A stretch of DNA of 64,000 nucleotides from Lantana camara (taxonomy: Eukaryota; Streptophyta; Magnoliopsida; Lamiales; Verbenaceae), in contig CM074858.1 in the NCBI GenBank assembly GCA_037501455.1, positions 15,550,501-15,614,500 on the forward strand. Reading direction: 5' to 3'. Below are positions 46,126 through 60,700 of the stretch, in pieces. The notes under the pieces were generated by a model. It saw only the letters and a list, made by a program, of their open reading frames with translations, ran no database searches and was not told where the DNA came from. Numbering within the stretch: the stretch's first letter is position 1; each line of letters begins with the position of its first letter. The translations under genes and the position numbers were made by a program.

Positions 46126-47543
46126 TAATTCACCACTTCTAAAATCGGGCTAGACTTCCGACAGATAAAACTAGGTTCCGATAAAAAAATTGTATTAAAT
46201 TGTATGATTTTAAAGATATGATGATATTTTATCGTTGGAAAATTGAATATTTCAAAACGCTAAATTAATCAAATTGTTATATTAATTAAATTTATGATTT
46301 TCTCCGATTCTATTCCCGATCAATGTTCAAAATAATTTAATTTGGAAACAATCAACATAACTAAAGATTGATTAATCTTGTCGTAGTTGTATATATGCAC
46401 ACATGATGATCAAACACCAATATGAGCCAATGAGAATTGATAAAGAGATAAATCATGACTTTAAAACATATATACTCTAATATCATAAATTACTATAATA
46501 ATTATTTTATTTTATTACAAATATAAATCAAAATAGCAAAACAAGTAGACTGGAGCTATTTCTGCACCCATTTTCATCGAAATACTCAATAATTGCGAAT
46601 ATATAGTATAGATGCCAGCAACTGTACTAAGATCGTCTCAAATGTATTTGCTTGTATCATCACCAATATCAAAGTACACATTTCACCATCACCAAACTTA
46701 ATTCAATATCTAAGTAATAGAAATAACTATCAAAATCATAATTTATGGAAGCTTCTCATCATATTATTTATCGTCTTGTCTCGTATTGAATATCTTTCAT
46801 TTGTCAAGCTATAAATCTAAAAAGAAAAAAAAAAATTAGTGTAATAATATATGTATTTTCTAATACATGCTCATATTTATTCTTTTCTACGATCTCCTCC
46901 ATCAAGTGAGCTGATCTGTTCAATTTTTATTGCTCCTAATGAACTCATCTGTTCACCTATTCTTATAATAAATTATTCTGTTCACCTCCTTCTATTAGCT
47001 TGAGTTTTGACCTTATTCTCATGTTGTGCTGAATTTTGGACTAGATTGATATGACCCCATCTGATAATTTTATTCAGTGATTAGCTAGTGGCTTGATAAA
47101 GAGTTTGCCAGAATTAGGAGACAAATTCTTGGCATAATGCAACAAACTGAAACTAATTAGGCCCATTTGTAAACGGTTGTTATAACTACCCATAATTGGT
47201 TTACTTCTGTAGAACTATCAATTATCAGTACTTGTTGAGTGTTTACTTTTGAGTACCTCTGTAGCCTAATCTCACAAGATTAATGTCTTCTATTTCTACT
47301 TGCTTGACAACTGCATAATTAATTTTTAAAAGCTACATAAGTATATATACTTTCAAAAATTCTAACACAAATTGAAATGGATCTAAGCTAACTAATTATA
47401 TCGATAAATGTTTATATATTTGATTGGTTATTTCTCTCTCTCTATATATATATATAAATATATATTTTTTTATTTTTTATTTTTTTTTTTTTTTGGTAAA
47501 AGAGAGGCGCAAATTTGCGCTAGATATTAACCAAGATTCTAAA
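46126..47543. other. Intergenic; no gene recognised
   Basis: AT-rich, with a TCTC/TATA microsatellite and T-run at about 47430-47495. Confidence 0.5.
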
Positions 47544-47706
47544 TGACCTCCATTGGAGGAAGGTCACAACTAACAATCCGATCTTCAAAGTCATGTCCCT
47601 TACTCACAAGATTATCAGCACGCGAATTTCCTTCCCTGTGTTGCAGCTGCGTCTGTCACGGCCTTCGAAAAAGGTACCGACAATCATCAATAATGGAGCC
47701 GAGAAG
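47544..47706 (-). pseudogene. Fragment of a LINE RNase H domain
   Basis: Minus strand reads SIIDDCRYLFRRP, a stop, then QHREGNSRADNLVSKGHDF, ending in a stop after MEVI. This is the C-terminal end of the RNase H-like domain (RVT_3) that plant non-LTR retrotransposons carry. It is only about 55 codons long. Adjoining sequence shows no more of the element. Confidence 0.6.
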
Positions 47707-47709
47707 GTG

Positions 47710-48759
47710 GATTTTGTATCTAAAATTTTATACCAATGAAACAATAGGATAAAACATATTCTCTCTTTCTCTTATTAAATTGATTTGGCCTAATTAGATT
47801 AGGTTTTAGGGTTTTATTTCTTGATTAAGTTATAATGAAATCGAACCTAGCTAATCATCCTATCCACTTGTTCCCCAGTTGACTAGAGCTACGTTGCTGA
47901 TCTCAAAAGGTACCCAAAGTCCTAACTCCTAACCACAACAGTCCAATGGAGAAAACTGGCATCATATTCATATGTACATTAATCTTCAATGTTCCTTTCA
48001 TTTAATTTATGAAAATTTTCACCTTTTACGTGCATAAATTTCTCACATTCATATTGGGAATTGCACCAAAGTCAGCTTATAATAAGGCCACTTTTCCAAC
48101 TAATGAAAGGACAAAAATAAAAACTTAGTCAACTTCACAATTACAATTCGATCGCTGTATCAGTACTTTAAGTTGGATTAGCTGGTACTCACAAGTATCT
48201 TTGACAAATCTGGTTTACAGTAGATTAATTTCCTTAGAAAATAATCTAGCGGATAAGATCTATGATTGCATGTGAATTAAAATGAGTGCGTGATTAACCG
48301 TTACATCAAAAACTGTCAAAAGTATTCTTGAATGTCAGAGATTCAAACAGAGAATCTTCTAATTTCTTTTTATACATCATCGGTATATATTATGGTTTAT
48401 TTCTCCTAATTTCAATTTTTTACTTATATATGTAAGGTAACATATGAGAAGAAACAAAAAAAGGAAACATATATAAAGATCCCAACCCTAAAAAAAAAGG
48501 ATTATCTTCTGTTTGAAGCAAAATATAACTAATATAAGTAGATTAAATCATATGTATTTACTGAAAGGTTGATTAATTTTACAGCAAAACCTAATTAGGT
48601 CTTTTCTCTCAAGCAGCTTCTACCCCTAAAACTTCGTACTATAAAGTATAAACTACACAATTGGAGATATATATCGTGGACTTGGAGGCAATCACGTAAC
48701 ACAGAATATATTTATTTTTTTCCAATTAACACAAATTAATATTTTTCTCTTTTTAAATA
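47710..48759. other. Intergenic, downstream of the WD40 gene
   Basis: AT-rich with no coding potential. It would include the 3' untranslated region and poly(A) signals of the minus-strand gene ending at 48760. Confidence 0.5.
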
Positions 48760-50250
48760 CTAATAATTTCTCCTTTGATTCATGACCCTACTCATACTCC
48801 CTGGTGATGACGCAAAGCTTTGATCCGAATGGAACCTCTGATGACAAGACCTCTCACGATTGCTCTCCAATTGAAAATGCTGCCGCAATGACGGCGGACT
48901 TGGTGGTGGTTGCGCCACCATCGCCGCCGCCGGCTGCCCCGAAACTCTCCATATCTTCACCGACTTATCCAGGCTGCCGCTGTACACCATGTACTGCCTG
49001 TCTCCGCCGTTCGTCATCGTCGTCGTCGTCTTATCCTCCTCCACCGCCAAACACTTCACCGGCCCACTGTGCCCGCTCAAAATCAACAAACACGAATGCT
49101 CCTTCTCCTCCCTCCTCCACACGCAGATGTTTGTATCGGCAGAGCCGCTGAAAATCAAATTCCCCGCCGTTGTTAGACACAGTATCGCGAGCTTGTGCCC
49201 CTTCAGAACGCCGCCGTGGGAGAGGACCTTGTCGCGCTCCCAGTAATTAATCAGCCCGTCCGACGAAGCACAGTACAAGAACGAAGCAGACGGGTCTATT
49301 GCGAGGGCTGTCACCGCACATTCCTTCTTTAACAGCGTTTGCGAGAGGTAATGCTTCGTGCCTTTGACCTGATACTCCCTCCGCCACGCTTTGACAGTGC
49401 CGTCGGCGGAGCCGGTGAACACGAGCCCATCGAAGCCGGCGGCGACAGAGTTCACGGCGTCGTCGTGGGCGCTGATCGATTCCAGGCATTTCGAATCTGA
49501 TACTCTCCACACCTTGATCGTTTTATCCCAGGAAGCCGAGTATAACAGGGTTTTATCCTCGCTCAAGCTGAGAGACGAAATCGCATCGGTGTGTTTGATC
49601 CAAATCGCATTCTTGTTCTTGCTCACCTCGACGTAGTTGTTAGGGTTGAAGGAGCTTTTCATCTTCGCCTTGAGGGTCGGCAATGTGCCGATCCTTTTGT
49701 GGAGGCTCGGATCCTTCCCGGAGACCTTCCAGACCCGGATTTTCCCGTCTTGATGGCCGGTGTAAATCCGATCCTCGGAGATGATGATGGCTTTAACCAA
49801 TCCCGAATTAGATTTGAACCCGGAGAATTCTTTCTGGTTCTTCCATACCCTAATGTTCTTACTCTCCGAACCCGTGTACAACAAATCACCAGAAGCTGCA
49901 AGGGAATATATGTGGCCTTCTTCGCGTACGAGCGAACCCATTAGGCCCGTAAAGGCGTAGGGGTCGGGCGCCCTGTGCGACGACCACGGTGATTTCGATA
50001 GCGGAGAGGAGGAGAGATCGCCTGAGAGCGCTATAAACGGCGGCGATTGGTCCGTTAACGAGCCGCGGCTGCCGTTGTAGGGGGAAAGGTTATCGGAGAA
50101 GGGCGGCGGCCGCCTGTCGTGGTAGCTTCCCGGGCTGGCGTCTGATGTGCTGCTGAGGCGAGAGGCGTATTCCTCTCCGAATGTCGTCTGCCTCCGCTGC
50201 GAATCCATGGCCATGTGATCGTAATTGCCCGACATTCTTGAATTCTTCAT
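48760..50250 (-). CDS. WD40-repeat protein, JINGUBANG-like (496 aa)
   Basis: Single-exon gene. The first 100 residues are Ser/Pro-rich and likely disordered. Residues 110-436 form seven WD40 repeats, with W-D type ends such as NIRVWK (132-137), KIRVWKV, TIKVWRV (244-250), TVKAWRR, NYWER, NICVWRR and VKIWRV (431-436), so one seven-blade propeller. The 60-residue tail is Pro/Gln/Ser-rich. Length, single exon and the [20 protein letters not shown] entry fit the plant JINGUBANG group, whose Arabidopsis member restrains pollen germination and binds TCP4. Function here is inferred from family. Start is the first ATG; a second lies at codon 6. An acceptor-like ATATTACAG about 22 bases upstream hints at a 5'-UTR intron. 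Codons are GC-richer than the surroundings, and the frame is intact. Confidence 0.93.
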   Translation of the reverse strand: MKNSRMSGNYDHMAMDSQRRQTTFGEEYASRLSSTSDASPGSYHDRRPPPFSDNLSPYNGSRGSLTDQSPPFIALSGDLSSSPLSKSPWSSHRAPDPYAFTGLMGSLVREEGHIYSLAASGDLLYTGSESKNIRVWKNQKEFSGFKSNSGLVKAIIISEDRIYTGHQDGKIRVWKVSGKDPSLHKRIGTLPTLKAKMKSSFNPNNYVEVSKNKNAIWIKHTDAISSLSLSEDKTLLYSASWDKTIKVWRVSDSKCLESISAHDDAVNSVAAGFDGLVFTGSADGTVKAWRREYQVKGTKHYLSQTLLKKECAVTALAIDPSASFLYCASSDGLINYWERDKVLSHGGVLKGHKLAILCLTTAGNLIFSGSADTNICVWRREEKEHSCLLILSGHSGPVKCLAVEEDKTTTTMTNGGDRQYMVYSGSLDKSVKIWRVSGQPAAAMVAQPPPSPPSLRQHFQLESNRERSCHQRFHSDQSFASSPGSMSRVMNQRRNY

Positions 50251-51798
50251 CTTTCAAATAAATATGAGTACCTGTAATATGAATATTTAATTTGAATGAA
50301 GAAGGAGATTGAATTATGTACATAAGCAGTTATAGATCATCCATGGCTGTGAGGGATGAATATTATGGATTGGAGAGAAGAAAAAGAAATGAGATATAGA
50401 AATTAGAATCTGGTCATGCATGTGAAAAAAGAAAGGTATGCAAGTTGTCAAACCTAATTGAAAAGGAGCAACTAACGTTAAATGTAGTTATTTTGATGGG
50501 GCAAAGTTTTCTAGTTTTCTGCTCCACCGTGACTTTTCAATTGCTTCCCATTCTATATTTCATTTCCAATCTAATAAACTAAAATGAACTATGTTAATAG
50601 TTTTTCTATAGTTTTTCCAATCTAATGAATTATATTAAAAATTAATAGACAAAAGTCAACAAAAGCATTTTTGGCATCTTTAAAAAAACGAAGAAGCAAC
50701 TAATTAATGTCATAAAACAATTTGATGGACATAAGGATTTAGCCCAACTTGCTAACACCAAGCCATAAAACCAAATAAGGTACGAGCTGAATTAGGATGA
50801 TACTGATCCGGATGTATTTAATATAATTGACACAAGTTTACTAAAATATGAGGAAGAGAAAACCTTAATCAGGCTACAAGTTGGTCATATAATATGAGTA
50901 CTTTGATTTTTAGTTTCTTGAGTACTTTGATTAGGGAATGAATCCTAAACAAGACCCTGACTTCCTTTTCTACTCGATGCATATCTTCAAGATAAGCATA
51001 CAAATTTTTGCTGGAGGTATTAGGATCGACATACTCGATCAGAAGGAGGATGATGTCATCTCATGTACAAAAAGGTTAAGGAGTGCTAATACTATGATTA
51101 TTATACTAAAGTCTAAACAAGAAGTAATACTAACCTAGTTGGTTGGCGGCGGAAGTGGATGCAATTATCAGCGGATCGGAGGAGTTGGTTATGGTAGCCA
51201 TCGACGGGAACACTTGGTGGAGACAAATATTCTTTGAAAGAAAATAGAAGAGATCTAAAAGAAAACCTAAACTATGTGCACTTTAAGCTTACAATGACCA
51301 TTTTTTCCATTTTAGCATGATAAACTTTACAAACTCTAGTTCTACACCATATTCATGAAATGAAAAGCATAAAACTCGACTCCAATGAAAAACAGAAAAA
51401 ATATGTTAAGGGCTAAAAATTGACCAAAAGTAAAAAACATAGAAAATATGGGGTTAAGAAAAGAAAATTAGTTTTGTTATATCGGTATTATCTTGTGTGT
51501 ATCACATATGAAGGAAATTAAAATGTGAGTTGTTTACTAGTTTATAAAACAAAGGAGGCATGTAGGAAATTATCATTACGGCGTCGTTTACACCTCATAC
51601 CTGGACTTGAAATGATTGACATTTTCGGAGTTGGGACTCAGCGACATTTGTTTGTCCACCCTTTCCCCGTGTCTTCCTCTCTAATCAAGAAACCTTCAGT
51701 TATGGCAGATTTCAATAATAAAACCATGACCATCAAAGCACGCTCCATGGATGCCCACACACTCATTACAGACTGAAAATTCTCTACATAACGAGACG
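50251..51798. promoter_or_regulatory. Divergent intergenic region between the WD40 and VPS13-like genes
   Basis: 1.5 kb separating two genes transcribed away from each other, so it should hold both promoters. AT-rich; I see no reliable TATA box or named element, and no TE. Short possible frames (for example 50938-51138) have no recognisable product. Confidence 0.5.
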
Positions 51799-54700
51799 AT
51801 GTTTTTCAACGATTTTGTTCAGCGGAAGCTCTCTGCTCTGCTACAGCCATGGCTGAGAGAAAACCACGACATTGAACTCAAACTCGGCCTTTTCCGCTCA
51901 AACGGAACCCTCAACAATATCAGCTTCAGCACCTCCGCGCTTAACGAATTGCTGGATGATCCATCCACACTTTGCTTCAAGGAAGTGACGGTCGAACAAT
52001 TGAGCCTGCAATTCTCCCCATTTTCCCCCGCCGCCTTCACTCTCGTGGTTCGCGGCCTCCGCATTGTCCTTTCACTTGGGTATGCTATTGGATGTGTTTT
52101 TCAGTTTGTTGATTGTTGTTTGAATTCATGTGTTTTTCTTCAATTATCTTGTTTATTTTTTGGTTTTATGTTGGTCTGAAAAGAGAGGAGGAGGATGAGG
52201 GAGGAGCGAAGTGGAGGCGGAAGCCAAGGGATACCACGGTGGAGGAAAGGAATGCAGTTCTTGAGGAGATTGATCCTGAGGTATTCTAATTATACCTCTT
52301 TGATTTACATTTTTCTTGTTGTTGGACATTGTTGGAACACGAGATTTTTCTAGCTTTATGGCAGTTAACAAGTGTTGGACTTGTCATGCTGTTGTCACCT
52401 TGAGGATCAGCCTCGGAAATAGAATTTGGGAAGTTGGAGGCTGAGTAGAAATCAAATGTTTATATCAGTTGCATAAGTAGGAAGGACTGACAGGGAATGA
52501 AAGAAAAAGCTAACAAATAATGATATGAGCATCTTACTTTGTCTGGAAGGAAGACTAGGTATAATAGAGAAGAAGAGAGTATTGAATTTGCTCATAGAGA
52601 CTCCTACATGGCCTCTTATGTTGGATTGTCACTTTCTTCTCAATTACCCATCTAAAGAAATGTTGGGGAAAATGGTCTAAATTTCTAGAAATGTTCCTAA
52701 GCATGGAGATATCATATGCATAGGAACCTACCCAAACCTCAGCAATCGATCATGATAGGTGACACTTTGCATGGATTTACTTTTCTACTGTATAAGAAGG
52801 ATCTCAGAAATTGCCTGTCATTTTATATTTATGTTGAATGTTCCAAATATCACCACAAAACTGGTAAAATGGATGTTCAAATTATTGATGAAAAGATTCA
52901 TGATTATCAGGTGAGGTAGGATTTGTGTTCTTCTTCCTTTACTTGCCATAGAATGATGTAGGATTTTAGTTTGATCTTGAGAGATGGAGTATGATTTTGC
53001 ATGTCTCTGATGGTTTCAGGGTTGTGCTCTGCATGGGGCTATTAAAAAGATTTCAGACATTACCACGACTACTCGGAGAACGTCCTTACTCAATACTTTA
53101 ATTAGACATTGCCACTTGCAGTTGCATGATGTTCTTGTGCTTCTGCAATCTCCTCGTTTGGATGGTTACTCATGCTCATTGTACATGAAAAAGTTTGAAG
53201 CTGGATCACAGATTATAGGCCAAAGATGCTTTATTAGAGGGTTCATGAGTTCATTTTTTGTGCCTTGTGGCGAGAGTTCATTTGATGTTCGTATTGACAG
53301 TTTTGAGATTAGATTGAACAGTGAAAACCGCAAGAGCTGTGTTTTTCCTGCGACCAATATGTTTGCTTTAGTTAATTTGAATCATCTTCGGTCCATGAGT
53401 TTTTGTTTTCATGTTCCAGCATTAAACTTTGTATTTTCTCCCGCAGATCTCTCTGTTTTATTTTTATTAAATGGACTGTTGTCAAAAGAGCACAAAAATC
53501 CTAGACCTGGAAGGCAGCTGTGGAATCTAGCAGCAGCCAGAATCAGTTCTCTGCTTCCGAATTCTAATCCATCATTTATTAAAGTAGTTAGGATTGTTTC
53601 GTTATGGTTGCGTTACCTAAGCATCTACCAAAGTGTGCTACAACTAATCGGATACCCTGCTGATGAAATAATGAAGAGGTCAGCTACCTTAATGTTCCGG
53701 GACACAAATTATTCAAGATCTGTTAGGTCTCAGTGGAAGTTGATCGGTGAAATTGAAAAAGATTTGCCTCTTGAGGCAATTGCTGTGGCTCGAAGGATAA
53801 TTCGCTACAGAGTGGTATCAAGTGATCCTGGAAAAAGGGGCCATTCTTATGAGCAGCTCGCTACTCGGCCTTTCTTAAAGTTGCATCAGCTACTTGTGGT
53901 CTTTTTCAACATGATAGGTAGTCTGTTAGTTTCACTCATGCGGCTTCTGTTTTTGCACAAAGTTTTTGGCTCTTTCCCTGATAGAAGTTCACATTTTGGC
54001 CCTGTTCATGAAAAAGCTGTTCTACGACAATGTATCACTCTCAAAGTTCAAGAAATTTCATTAACTATTTCTCCAGAAAATTCAGGGCAGCCTTTTGTTA
54101 GTCGGAAAGCAGCTTTAGTCACTGGTATTTCTTACCAAGATATACTCTCGTTCCAATTTTCAGTTGATGGGTTCTTCTTAAAATACGTGATAGAAATATC
54201 AGAAAAGTTTTTTACATTTGCATCTGGGAACTTGAAGGTTATTTCCTTTTCTACTGCCAAGACTGGTGTAGGTAGTTACTCAGAAGAATATTGGAAGAAG
54301 GAAGCTGACGAAAAGGAGATTCCCATATGGAGTGAGCCTGCGGAGATGTTTCACTTTCCTGAATGTACTCGTGATAATGCTACTGATGATGTTACTACAA
54401 CTTCAGTCCCTCAGTTAGACCACCTTCTAGGAAAATTGTGGTTGAATTGGAAAGATTTGTCCTTGGAATCTGAAGGGGAAAATATACCAAATGTGCAGGC
54501 TCCATGGATTCTCTGTGAGATATGTAGATGTTTGACCGATCATGGCACCAGCGATTCTACTTCCCATTTTAACTGTAGTTTGGTTGTTGGTAAACTGAAC
54601 TTCAACCTGCAGTATTATTCTTTTGCATCGATTATTGTACTTCTCAGACAAGTACGTCGAGCTCCGTCCTGGAGCCTGAGAAGGAAGGAGAATGGTGTCT

Positions 54701-57700
54701 TGCACACTCCAGAAATCACCATTCAAGATCTTCCTGTGGTGGGTTGGAGCAGTAAAGTCTCATCTTATTGTGGCAAAATTGAAATGTACATCATCCGAAT
54801 GCTCCCTGAGAAGCATGTTCAAATTGGAGTTCTCATGGCTGGTCCACACATTCTAATATCTATGTCAAAAGACCCGTTCCTTGCTGAAAATTCAAACCTT
54901 CATCATACACAAGTCTCATTTGATATCTGCAGCATTGAATTCCTGGTGTCATCAAACCTGGAAAAGAATGTTGTATTGGACAACACTTCAGAACCTGATA
55001 GACAACCACACTGCCTTAGACCTAAGGCACCTCAAGGAATTGACATCCGTATATCAGATAGTGAAGCTTACCGTTGTCAAGGGCAGATTTACCTCGACGC
55101 ATACCTTAAATTTAACGGTTTGAAGGCTTACTTTGATGATTCCTCTGAGAATATAAAACACCAAATTCTTGTACTTAGGCCAACAATGGCACAACTTAGT
55201 TCGATGAGGTAATTATCTATTCTTACCTTCTGTATAAATTATGCCTCCAACTTTGTACCGTTCACAGCTCAGGATGGAAATCTCTGTTTGTTATGCCTCC
55301 AACTTTATCTATCTCTGTTTGTACCCAGAAATATTCCCCAAGTACTTTGACCATAAATCTTGTCATTCTTCCTGTTGGTTTAAGTTAAAACATGATTTGT
55401 GCTCCCATTCAAATGGCTTGAGAAGCACTTGAGGAAGAAGCACTGGAGGAAGTAGAGTCATTATGATTTTGTTTGCGTAAGAAAGCAGTTCGATTTTTCA
55501 TATTTTCATCATCTTCCCTGGGGAGTATGATTGGTTGTTCCTAGAAGTTAATTTCTATGGCAGAAAGTCATACTTAAGATGATAAATTAATAAGACATAA
55601 TATGAGGTAACATATGTATGGTCTTAATCTAAAGCATAATTAAGTGTATCTCATGCTGTAGCAGAAAGAAGATTTGCAATGATATGGCGAATTCCTGTCT
55701 TTGTGCTTGTTGGTGATTCTGGAAGTGCAGATCACCTGCTCACACATAATGAACTGCTGATTTTGAAATATTTGTCTTATCTATGGTAGGAAGGATCATC
55801 ATTCCTTTGGGACATCAGCAATTGCTGTCTGGGCAGCCTCCCACTGGGTGGCTTCTGGGTTTTCCTGTTTAATGTTTCTGGATGAGTTGTATGCTTTCAC
55901 AAAGGTGATTTATCTTTCTCTGTTGGCTGGATTAATGACATTGTGCTTCTTGTTTTAGTTGTCTTTCTATTTTTTCTTTTTCATTGCTGGATTGCTTATT
56001 TATCTCTTCTTATTATATTTCTTTTCTTTCCAAGTCATGTCATGATTGGCAGTCCTAGCAAACCTAGAACGCCTGTTATCATCTCTTGACTTTATATCTG
56101 CACATTGTTTCTTTGGCATTTAATATTCAGCCTCCTGTAGAAACTATGATTGTTGACTGAGATCTGTGATTGTATATCATTCAACACATCTTTTTCTGAT
56201 TATATTACACAGAATTATCTGGTAAAGCTAGATTTACCACTTCTATAGAAGTTTAATGACTTTTGGTAAACTGTATTCTGCAAATCTAGGTCTTAACACT
56301 TCTATTTGGAGCTTAAAAGCGGTGTCACATTTTGGTAAAATTATGCTTCTGCTCTGTGCACATGCTTGACATCGGAACATTAGATAATGGTATATGTACT
56401 GATAGGCATTATAGAAGTTAATGGTATTACAAAATCATATTTTACTGATGAATATGCAATTGGCACAAAACCTACCATATGTATAATGAATAAGAAAGTG
56501 TAGCTAATAGTATTATGTTTTAGTTATTATCTTCATAATGATAATAATAATAAACTAAATGCTAGAAAACGTACAACGTTTTCGGATTTATTAATGTTTA
56601 TGTTTGTTCATTGATGTGTCTTCAATGTATGAATGTATATATTCTACTTGTAAAATTGATATTTCTGCATGGTCACATCTATCATGAGTCAAATCCTTCA
56701 GTTTATGTTGTCCTTTTATGTAATAATATATTCGGGCACATAAGAAAAGTATCATTAATTATCATTGGAATCTTACTTATCCAGTATTGGATCTTTAAGA
56801 ATGAGTAGCCTGATTTTATTGCATTTTGGGCAGAAAATTTGACTTTCTATAGTAACAAAGGTTTCACTTTCCAGGTAATCAATCGATTATTTTATGAGTC
56901 ACTTGCCTTTACTGTGGATGGATCAGATGGTGATGTAATCTCTGAAGAGGTAGCTGGCAGAGAGTCAGTTTATACTGAATCGGAGTGTGGGCAAACATTC
57001 TTCGCTAGAAGAAAACAGACATCTTTTGTAACAATCCCTCAAGTGTTTGTCAACGTCGCTTGTGAGCTTGAGTCATTTGATGTGGTTCTTCATAATTCCA
57101 GGAAAAGTTGTAGCCCAGGGACTGATTTGAGCATGGTGCATATTGACAGTGATATTGGCAGAAAGGCAGGGATGCATGACAGCTCTAGTAATGGAATTTG
57201 CATCTCAATTCAGCAGTCAAGAATGGAACTTTTGTTCAAAGGACGGAATCTGGATGTTGTTGTTGACACAACTGGAGTTAAATGTATCATTTTCAGATAT
57301 TTTACCTACTTTGATGGAATCCTCGGTTACTCTGAGCTCAAAAGTCTCTTACCGTCTCTAGATTACTTGACTGAGGCATCAGTTAACCATAGCAAATTAT
57401 GTTTCTGCTTGAGAAACCTTGAGAAAGCCTTGCCATCTGCAAGCTTGTACAGTACAGTTGGTGAATCTAGTTCTCATGGTGTGATATTTCATATGTGGGG
57501 CGACTCTCCATTGATTTTGGATACTGAAAAGTTAGGGGATCATTGGCTATTCGCAAATATTGTGATTTCAGAAATTTACACGGCTGGGTACGAAGTGAAA
57601 GATATTTTGCCCAATGAATCTGAGGAATTTACTGCATCCTTTTCTGTTGGGGGCGAATTTCAGGCAGTCTCTTGTGAATGCAAGGTTTTATGCCTCTATA

Positions 57701-60700
57701 TAAAAAAGAGTTCGTTATTCTACAAATTGAGCTTCTGTATTGCACTTGTTTTATGTTTGCAATGGTTCTAGTTAAGCCAGTTATTTAATCCTTCAATTCA
57801 TAGATCGGTATCTGTTGCTTTACAGGGTGGTTCCATGTTACTTGAACCTGCAGCTATGACAATGTTCATTGAATGCTTTAACTCGTACTACCAATGGGTC
57901 TCAGAACTTTGGCCTTCTGGTCAATCATCTGGTAGAGTTGAACTGGCACAATACAGCAGCGCGCTGCCTCCTTTAGATGATCAAACTAGTGTAAATTCCC
58001 AGCAAGTTCAGTCTCATGAAGGAATGTGGGATCATGTGGAAGCAGTATCTGTGAGTGTTTTGCATCTATCTCTTGTACTTGTGGAGAGAGATGAATCTGG
58101 TATGTTTTCTTCTTTGTTGTCCACAATGTCAGTTGTAACTGTAAAATATGCTTAAAAATAGTTAACTCCAATGCAGGAAAATTTCAGGAACTTCTGTTTG
58201 AGGTTGAATTTCGTTTTAGATTCAATCTGTTAAACACAGTCAGAGATATTTCTGCCATATCCAAGTTTTCTATGCTTTCTCGGTTCATGCATGGAAATCC
58301 AGGTCAGCAAATCAAGGTAATTCAAGGTTTTTCTCTTTTAGCGTGCATGATAATTCACTGTCCAGCTTTATAAGTGAGGGCTCTTCAACTTCTTTCCAGC
58401 ATAAAGATTCTATTCACCCAGAGATTGCTGATACTGGTGGCACAAGTACCTCCTCCTCTCAAAGGGGTTCTAATATTGGTATTTCAGTGAGCAATCCAGG
58501 ACAAAAAGACTTGTACATAAGTCCACGAAGGTATATACTGAAAGATTTGCAATGTTCCCTAACAGTTGAGGGACCTATCACAAGAGAGCAGATTAGGCCT
58601 GCATACCCAAACAATATTTTTGTTGGGAGTGGTTCTGTGTCAGGGTTTGATATGACTATTTCTCTCCGCGAGATAAAGGTAATGCTGTTTGGTGAATGAT
58701 CATCAAAAAGCTATCTTAAATACAAAACTAATAAGATCGTGGAAACTTGCATTTCTTAAATCACAGAACACCAATACGAAGAGAAAATGAGGACTTTTAC
58801 ATGCGGTGTTCTTTATCATTGTAACTATAGATTGGAGACATTTGTTTACGTAACAACTTTTGACTTGGTTAAACTGCATCACAATTTTGTTCTCAAGTTT
58901 CTAAAGTTTTCTCTGGTTGCTGGTTCCATTGATCTTCGGAAGCTCCTATATGTCATTTTTCTCCGAAATTTACGTTATTGTGTTCCTTCGTTTTGATTCT
59001 TTTGCACAGATGGTACTTTCTGCATTTGAGTCTTTCTCTAAGATTTCGAGCAGAGAGGAAACCTTCAAGGTGGAATCGAAGCACTTGTCTTACAACCAAG
59101 AACCGGGAGGAAGCATGGAAGAATTGGTTCCCGATGGTATGTATTGTCTCACCTTTCTGTGGTAAAACTACTCTATTTCTGAATTTTCATCTAACATGTC
59201 TTGCAACTTCCACAGGAACGATCGTTTCCATTCAAGATATTGACCAACACATGTATATTGCAGTTGAAGGTGCAGATAGTGGATATGATATAGCTGGAGC
59301 AATCCATTATTCACTGGTGGGAGAGCGTGCTCTTTTCAGAGTAAGATGCTTACACATGAATATTCCTGATCGCTGTACCATTCATAAATAATGTGCTGAT
59401 AAACTATATTCTGTTGTACGTTTGGGTAGAAAAGATATTCTGTGATTTTTGACATTAACCTAGCAAGGTTTTTCGATGCTTCCTGCATGCACTTACGTAC
59501 ATTTGCAGGCTTCTGTTACCAAGTGTAATAGTCCTCTAGACTGAAAGGCAGATTATTGGTGACAATCAAGAATGGCCTTTGAAATTGCTATAAACTTGTG
59601 GCTGAGATTGGTTCAACTTGAAATTATATCGACTCCCTCGCCACTTAGTTAATTATCAAATAGTCTACTAGTTCTCCTGCTTAGGTATTAAAAATTCTGA
59701 TTTTTAACGTGGTATACGATGAAAAGTGAAAAGGAAATAGCTTTTTGGACGTGCGTCTGTCTGTATGTATGGAACAAATGACAACACCATCTGTTTTAGG
59801 GCCAGTGTTGTCCATTTTCTTGATATTTAAGCTAATGATGCCACAGGCCAGGTTAATTGTACCTTTTGGTTTGTCTATAGACTCCACAGTTGTTACGTCA
59901 CTGGTGTTTAATTAGTTTCATGTGGGATAGTATTTTCTTTGTGTGCTGACTTATGTGTAAAGATACTTAGACGAATGCTATTGTGGGATTTTTTTTATAC
60001 CTTTTTGACTGATGGGAAATAGCTCGACTTTCTAGGAAAGTTATGTCTTGTTCAAATTTAGTAATTTTATTTGGAAATAGAAGATCACTATTGATTGAGA
60101 GAACCTCGTGATTTCCTTAATTGTTCTCCTGGACTCTTATTTAAACTTAGTTAGGCCAGTGAAGATCTTAGAGGGTCTGTGGTGCATGCAAAGCTCGAAA
60201 CCTTGCGATCTCCATGAAAATTGCCAAACATCTGAGTTCTCTTGCTTTCCTTGTCCTCAAATCACCATTTCTGGGGATATGTGTTTTTGTTGGCCTGGCA
60301 TTGGGGGTTAACGTGAGTTGGCTAAATCATAAGCCTGGCAAGTTGGCTTGTGTAAAGCTTGACCATGCTTTGGCCTTATAATGAGCTCAAACTCAAATGT
60401 ACCTGGTCGGTAGTTTATGAGCCTGATTGGGAGTTTTATTGTCTACTTAAACACCCAGTTGAATTATTTATGATAGTAAATATTATTTTTATTTACAATG
60501 CAGTGAAGTTTATTAAAAACTATATTTATATATTGATATTTGATTAAAATTATTTCCCATAATGTATTGAAATGCTGATTATAAGCTTGCATCTCCTTCT
60601 GCTTCCTAATATAATTGATCTGAGGGTTTTATGAGAGCCATCATTCATCCACTTCTGGGTACAGTATTCTAATCTTGTTGATTTGTTTTGGGAAACCTAT

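Noticed and set aside
48804..49246. Plus-strand open frames across the WD40 gene
   Set aside because: Shadows of the GC-rich minus-strand gene; no family similarity.
58342..58399. Longer exon 8 of the VPS13-like gene starting after TTTTAG
   Set aside because: It would break the phase with exon 7; the acceptor TTCTTTCCAG at 58399 keeps the frame.
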